Positions 6,191-8,982 of a DNA stretch of 8,982 nucleotides are shown piece after piece. The notes below the pieces were generated by a model. The model was not told the origin of the DNA. It did not search any database and saw only the letters and a program-made list of their open reading frames with translations. The DNA is taken from the NCBI GenBank assembly GCA_017883485.1, contig JADGNM010000087.1, positions 1-8,982 on the forward strand. The letters run 5' to 3'. How positions within the stretch are numbered: position 1 is the first letter of the stretch; each line of letters starts with the position of its first letter. The translations under genes were made by a program, and so were the position numbers. Origin of the DNA: Methanosarcina sp. (GTDB taxonomy: Archaea > Halobacteriota > Methanosarcinia > Methanosarcinales > Methanosarcinaceae).

Positions 6191-6922
6191 TTAATTTCTA
6201 TTAATAAGTTTCTCTAAAAGTACTATTCCTTCTTCAGATTTGAAATTCGGAATTTCCCAGTTCTGGGCGACTTTCCTGCGCTGAGATTTTGCCTCTCTAC
6301 CCAGGATAGGGTTAAAGCCGGAGACTTCATATTCCTTTGTGTAAATCATAATTCCCCTTCTCTGCCAGGCGGGAAGTGTCGCAAGGTTGATACCTCTTTT
6401 AAAAAGCATTTCATGGATCTCCCATTCTTTTTTTCCTTTCAGGTATCTCGAAGCTTCATCCTTATCCATTCCTTCATCTATCAGGGTATAGTAGCCCCAG
6501 GATGTCACAAAATTGCGCCAGGCTTCAAGCTGCCTCCAGTGAAAATAAGCAGGGATTTCCTCTTTTTGAAGAGCAACTATTCTGGAATCAAAAGCAGCAG
6601 GTTCCTCAAGCCGCAAATTTATTGTAAGAGAGCTTGAAAGAAAACTTGCAACGATAGAATCAATTTTTTCCACCCTCCCTTCAAATGAAAGTTCCATAAA
6701 TAGAAAACTGATTTCATTCGAAAAAGTATAGGCAAAGAGGGGGCTTAAACCGCTCTTTTTTATGAAAAGTTCGGCAGTATCCGCCAATGCCCTGGCGAAG
6801 GTTTGGTCGTAGGGTTTTTTAAAGCCCAATCCTGAGAGCGTATTTCTAAAATTCCTTCCATCAGCGCGCACGACCACAGGTGGGATACAGCGCATTTCAG
6901 CAAAGATTTCACGGTTTTTCAT
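6191..6922 (-). CDS. thg1: tRNA-His guanylyltransferase family protein (Thg1, archaeal type)
   Basis: Thg1 adds or repairs the G-1 nucleotide at the 5' end of tRNA-His in a 3'-to-5' direction. This 243-residue protein shows the family's core: VRADGRNF with metal ligand D21-G22, F-KKPYD with K36, and AYTFSNEISFLF. In the last block the usual SDE reads S68-N69-E70, so the expected second metal-binding Asp is Asn (codon AAT at 6716-6718). The region 129-145, WRQLEAWRNFVTSWGYY, replaces the eukaryotic HINNLYN motif, as expected in archaeal members. Residue 142 is Trp (TGG, 6497-6499), at the position where M. acetivorans Thg1 is known for a UAG/pyrrolysine codon. The frame is intact with no internal TAG. 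It starts 15 bp after the PRC-barrel gene. Whether the enzyme is fully active is open because of N69. Confidence 0.92.
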   Translation of the reverse strand: MKNREIFAEMRCIPPVVVRADGRNFRNTLSGLGFKKPYDQTFARALADTAELFIKKSGLSPLFAYTFSNEISFLFMELSFEGRVEKIDSIVASFLSSSLTINLRLEEPAAFDSRIVALQKEEIPAYFHWRQLEAWRNFVTSWGYYTLIDEGMDKDEASRYLKGKKEWEIHEMLFKRGINLATLPAWQRRGIMIYTKEYEVSGFNPILGREAKSQRRKVAQNWEIPNFKSEEGIVLLEKLINRN

Positions 6923-6937
6923 TTATCTCGAAATTTG

Positions 6938-7195
6938 TCAGTCTTCTTTTTGCTTTTTATATCTCTGAACAATATCTCTTATAATGATAATATCTGCCGC
7001 AGTTATAACCCACCTATAAGGAATAATTACACCTCTGGTGGTGAGGTCAAACAGTTCCCTGTTAATATCCGAAATGGCAAGCCCGGTAATTTTCTGCTCC
7101 TCTATATCGATTACAAGATCCTGCAACTTTCCTACATAGACACCGGTATTTGTGTATACGTTTAAACCAAAGAGTGATGTAAGTTCTGCGCGCAT
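6938..7195 (-). CDS. Single-domain PRC-barrel protein
   Basis: This 85-residue protein is one PRC-barrel domain (named for the photosynthetic reaction centre H subunit and RimM). The pattern is a conserved start LFGLNVYTNTGVYVGKLQDLVIDIE, where G.YVGK.QD is the signature turn, then the strands KITGLAISD, VIIPYRWVITAADIIII, and a basic helix with a KKQKED tail. Free-standing archaeal members are common and mostly uncharacterised. In RimM the fold contacts ribosomal protein and RNA-processing machinery. AGGGAT lies 4 bp before the ATG. A TATA box sits about 60 bp upstream. It is the first gene of a run with thg1 (15 bp gap) and tyrS, so an adaptor role in RNA or tRNA metabolism is a reasonable inference, not shown by the sequence. 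Confidence 0.9.
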   Translation of the reverse strand: MRAELTSLFGLNVYTNTGVYVGKLQDLVIDIEEQKITGLAISDINRELFDLTTRGVIIPYRWVITAADIIIIRDIVQRYKKQKED

Positions 7196-7253
7196 TATAT
7201 CCCTGCTTTGTAAATTAATTTAAGTTTATTTCTTAACCTTATATGAAAAGCAT

Positions 7254-7264
7254 ACTTATATACT
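7254..7264 (-). promoter_or_regulatory. Promoter (TATA box) of the PRC-barrel/thg1/tyrS run
   Basis: AGTATATAAGT on the minus strand, centred near 7259, would start transcription around 7232 and leave a leader of roughly 37 nt with AGGGAT before the ATG. It is the nearest good TATA box upstream of the three-gene run. Another, TTATATAA at 7386-7393, lies farther upstream and is palindromic. Confidence 0.55.
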
Positions 7265-7401
7265 TTACAGTCTTAAAATCTCATAATTACTATCTTGTGT
7301 CACCTTTTCCGGTAAAGATAAATTTATAGTATATTTTATTATTACTTTATTATAAAATGTTCCCTCTAAGTGAGATAGGATAGACTTATATAAACTTTTT
7401 A

Positions 7402-7435
7402 GCTCACAGGTAAAACTCTAAAATTACCTATGAGC
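7402..7435. terminator. Strong hairpin downstream of mdh, next to a palindromic TATA
   Basis: The arms GCTCACAGGTAA (7402-7413) and TTACCTATGAGC (7424-7435) pair at 11 of 12 positions, with one C/A mismatch and a 10-nt loop. It begins about 30 bp after the mdh stop on the minus strand, so an mdh terminator or mRNA 3'-end structure is the simplest reading. The 5' flank on the plus strand is CTTTTTA, giving TAAAAAG after the hairpin on the minus strand, not a T run. TTATATAA at 7386-7393 lies beside it, so a small transcript starting here is also possible. Confidence 0.5.
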
Positions 7436-7464
7436 AGACCCTTTGTGTCTTATATTGTGTACTG

Positions 7465-8388
7465 TTAAACTTCTATCTGCGAGAATATTTTTCGAATAGA
7501 CTCTGATGATTTCCTGAGGACTTCATACTGGTCCTGATCGAGTTTGAGTTCAAGGATCTCTTCGACTCCGGACGCTCCAAGCTTTACGGGCACACCGAAG
7601 TAAATCCCTTCCTGCCCATATTGTCCCTCAAGATAAGCACAGGCTGGAAGCACACTCTTTGAGTCTTTAATGACAGCTTCAGCCATAGACACGATAGCTG
7701 AAGAGGGTGCATAAAACGCGCTGCCCTGTTTAAGAAGTTCGACAATTTCGGCTCCCCCGTTTATTGTTCTCTCTACCAGCCTGGAAATCGTGTCCTCAGG
7801 AAGCAAGTCCGGAAGTGGAATTCCCGATACCGTGGTATATTGGGGAAGGGGCACCATAAGGTCGCCGTGTCCTCCTATAACCATTGCTTGCACATTCTTT
7901 CTTGAGCATTTTAGCTCTTCTGCAATAAAGCTTGCAAAACGTCCGGCATCCAGAACGCCGCTCATTCCGAATACTTTTTTTGTCTCAAAACCTGTTGATT
8001 TCATAGCTACATAAGTTATAATGTCAAGCGGATTTGTGACAATTACTACAACGGATTCCGGTGCATACTTTGCAATATTTTGGGATACCTCTACTATTAT
8101 CTTGGAGTTTGTTTTGATCAGATCTTCGCGACTCATCCCAGGTTTTCTGGCTATTCCCGCTGTAACAATTACAAGATCGGAGTCTGCGATATCCGAATAA
8201 TCATTGCTTCCCAATATTGAAGTATCATAACCTTTTATTGCCCCAGCTTGCATCAGGTCAAGGGCTTTTCCCTGCGGTAGCCCTTCAACAACATCCGTCA
8301 TGACAATCTCACCAAGTTCGAGTTCAGCTAGCCGCTGGACTGTAGTCGCTCCTACGTTTCCTGCACCAATCACGGAAATTTTAGCCAT
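7465..8388 (-). CDS. mdh: Malate dehydrogenase, LDH-like type
   Basis: This cytosolic enzyme interconverts malate and oxaloacetate with NAD(P)(H). At 307 residues it has the usual family length when started at 8388, where AGGAG lies 8 bp before the ATG. An in-frame ATG at 8448 would add 20 poorly conserved residues and lacks this support. The Rossmann motif is G8-A-G10-N-V-G13, and D32 at the end of the second strand favours NAD. The substrate loop RKPGMSR carries R81 (malate-specific; lactate dehydrogenases have Gln) and R87. N119 in VTNPLD, D147 and R150 in LDAGR, and H174 in GGHGD complete the catalytic set. In methanogens it serves the partial citric acid cycle, though the net direction in this organism cannot be told. 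It has its own promoter and a 269-bp gap before the PRC-barrel gene. Confidence 0.96.
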   Translation of the reverse strand: MAKISVIGAGNVGATTVQRLAELELGEIVMTDVVEGLPQGKALDLMQAGAIKGYDTSILGSNDYSDIADSDLVIVTAGIARKPGMSREDLIKTNSKIIVEVSQNIAKYAPESVVVIVTNPLDIITYVAMKSTGFETKKVFGMSGVLDAGRFASFIAEELKCSRKNVQAMVIGGHGDLMVPLPQYTTVSGIPLPDLLPEDTISRLVERTINGGAEIVELLKQGSAFYAPSSAIVSMAEAVIKDSKSVLPACAYLEGQYGQEGIYFGVPVKLGASGVEEILELKLDQDQYEVLRKSSESIRKIFSQIEV

Positions 8389-8474
8389 TACCTGCACTCC
8401 TGTAGCAAACAATTTATTTCTGGATAATTTTTCATAATCTGCCTTCAAAAATTTATTCTGTTTATGGTTATTAT

Positions 8475-8500
8475 TACTGGTAACCAGTATTTAATATTTA
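8475..8500 (-). promoter_or_regulatory. mdh promoter region with 15-bp perfect palindrome (putative operator)
   Basis: TACTGGT-A-ACCAGTA at 8475-8489 is a perfect inverted repeat with a single central base. Directly upstream on the minus strand, AAATATTAAAT (8490-8500) is the best TATA-like sequence for mdh. The palindrome would then lie between the TATA box and the start site (about 8465-8470), where a repressor would block initiation. A partial half-site TTACTGCCAG follows at 8505-8514. The leader would be about 80 nt. The symmetry is seen directly; regulator binding is inferred. Confidence 0.45.
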
Positions 8501-8627
8501 TTTTTTACTGCCAGATCTAAAATACTCCTTATCAGGTTGTATCAAAACCATTTTGAATTCTACAATTGGGTAATACTTCATTTCAATATTTCTTTCATTT
8601 TGACAGGAATTCATCAATTATAATTTA
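8501..8627. other. Gap between mdh promoter and transposase remnant
   Basis: AT-rich sequence with no gene. Part of it should be the 3' non-coding end of the insertion sequence on the right, but I could not fix its terminal inverted repeat or a target duplication. Two similar minus-strand blocks, GAATTCCTGTCAAAATG (8597-8613) and AGAATTCAAAATGG (about 8550-8563), are noted as possible element-end sequence. Confidence 0.4.
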
Positions 8628-8982
8628 TCAACATAACATATTTGCTACTCTCGCTAGAATTCCCCTTTCATTCCAGCCCTGACTTCCTCCCCCAGCTATC
8701 ATATTCAGAATTTCTTTCAGGCTTTTACCTTTTCTCTTCATGAAATCTACTATTTTCTTTATATTATGCATGGTACACATCATAAGGAATTCAATTTTTG
8801 TCTTTCTTTTTCCTCTCAAAAGAAATTCCCTAAATCCTCTATCCTGCTTCATCTGACCAAATACAGGTTCTACGGTACACATTCTTTTCTGATACTGTTC
8901 CGTTCCTTCTTCTGTATTCAGTTTAGCCCTCATATATTCCATTAAACCATTAAATGTTCTCTAGGATCTCTTGTAATTGTCC
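8628..8982 (-). pseudogene. C-terminal part of an IS1182-like DDE transposase, frameshifted
   Basis: The last 104 residues are in one frame from 8942 and contain MEYMRAKLNTEEG, then KRMCTVEPVFGQMKQDRGFREFLLRG, where the Glu of VEPVFG is the probable third catalytic acid. HNIKKI follows, with a basic tail. These match the C-terminus of IS1182-type transposases common in Methanosarcina. Upstream of 8954 the conserved ITRDPREHLM segment is in a different frame. The shift is explained exactly by a tandem 8-bp duplication (CCATTAAA at 8939-8946 and 8947-8954, plus strand). With one copy removed, the frame reads HLMEYMRAKL. The gene is therefore broken, and its N-terminal part, carrying the first two catalytic acids, lies beyond the window. 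Confidence 0.85.
8939..8954. repeat. Perfect 8-bp tandem duplication causing the transposase frameshift
   Basis: CCATTAAA occurs twice in a row with no spacer. Its length, not a multiple of three, puts the conserved upstream and downstream parts of the transposase in different frames and introduces stop codons in both. Slippage during replication is the simple origin. The footprint of an excised element that left its target duplication is another. Confidence 0.9.

Noticed and set aside
8389..8448. 20-residue N-terminal extension of malate dehydrogenase from ATG at 8448
   Set aside because: The family starts at the Rossmann strand, and AGGAG stands correctly before the ATG at 8388. The extension has no conserved character.
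8961..8963. In-frame TAG upstream of the 104-residue transposase fragment, which could be a pyrrolysine codon in Methanosarcina
   Set aside because: The conserved upstream protein segment (ITRDPREHLM) lies in a different frame, and the 8-bp duplication explains the break. The TAG is in a non-coding frame of the true gene.

Overview
The window reads as ordinary chromosome from a Methanosarcina-type methanogenic archaeon. The evidence is the gene set: an archaeal TyrRS, a Thg1-family tRNA-His guanylyltransferase, an LDH-like malate dehydrogenase, a CARDB/PGF-pre-PGF surface protein, a DUF5518-like membrane protein and a lone PRC-barrel protein. Long AT-rich intergenic stretches with archaeal TATA boxes and remnants of insertion sequences at both edges agree with this. 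Thg1 has no in-frame TAG, unlike the published M. acetivorans gene, so this is probably another species or strain.

Layout. Bases 1-100 look like the 3' end of an IS200/IS605-type element without its tnpB. A HIT-family hydrolase (181-600, minus) diverges from a SemiSWEET/PQ-loop transporter (797-1111, plus). Next comes a small hydrophobic DUF5518-like protein with its own promoter (1202-1558, plus). It converges on a 625-residue secreted, membrane-anchored surface protein (1617-3494, minus), and a perfect 12-bp inverted repeat at the junction probably ends both transcripts. A 362-bp gap with that gene's promoter separates it from an unrecognised, partly coiled-coil protein (3857-5032, minus).

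From 7195 down to 5195 (minus) lies a likely operon: PRC-barrel protein, thg1, tyrS. Gaps are 15 and 42 bp. It links a putative RNA-metabolism adaptor with two tRNA enzymes. Upstream of it is a separate malate dehydrogenase gene (7465-8388, minus), with a perfect 15-bp palindrome beside its putative TATA box. The right edge holds the C-terminal part of an IS1182-like transposase, frameshifted by an exact 8-bp tandem duplication.

I found no CRISPR array, tRNA or rRNA gene, toxin-antitoxin pair, defence cluster or clearly new multi-gene system. The observations most worth following are a D-to-N change at the expected second metal ligand of Thg1, the Trp at the Thg1 position associated with pyrrolysine in M. 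acetivorans, the palindrome at the mdh promoter, and the frameshifting duplication in the transposase.
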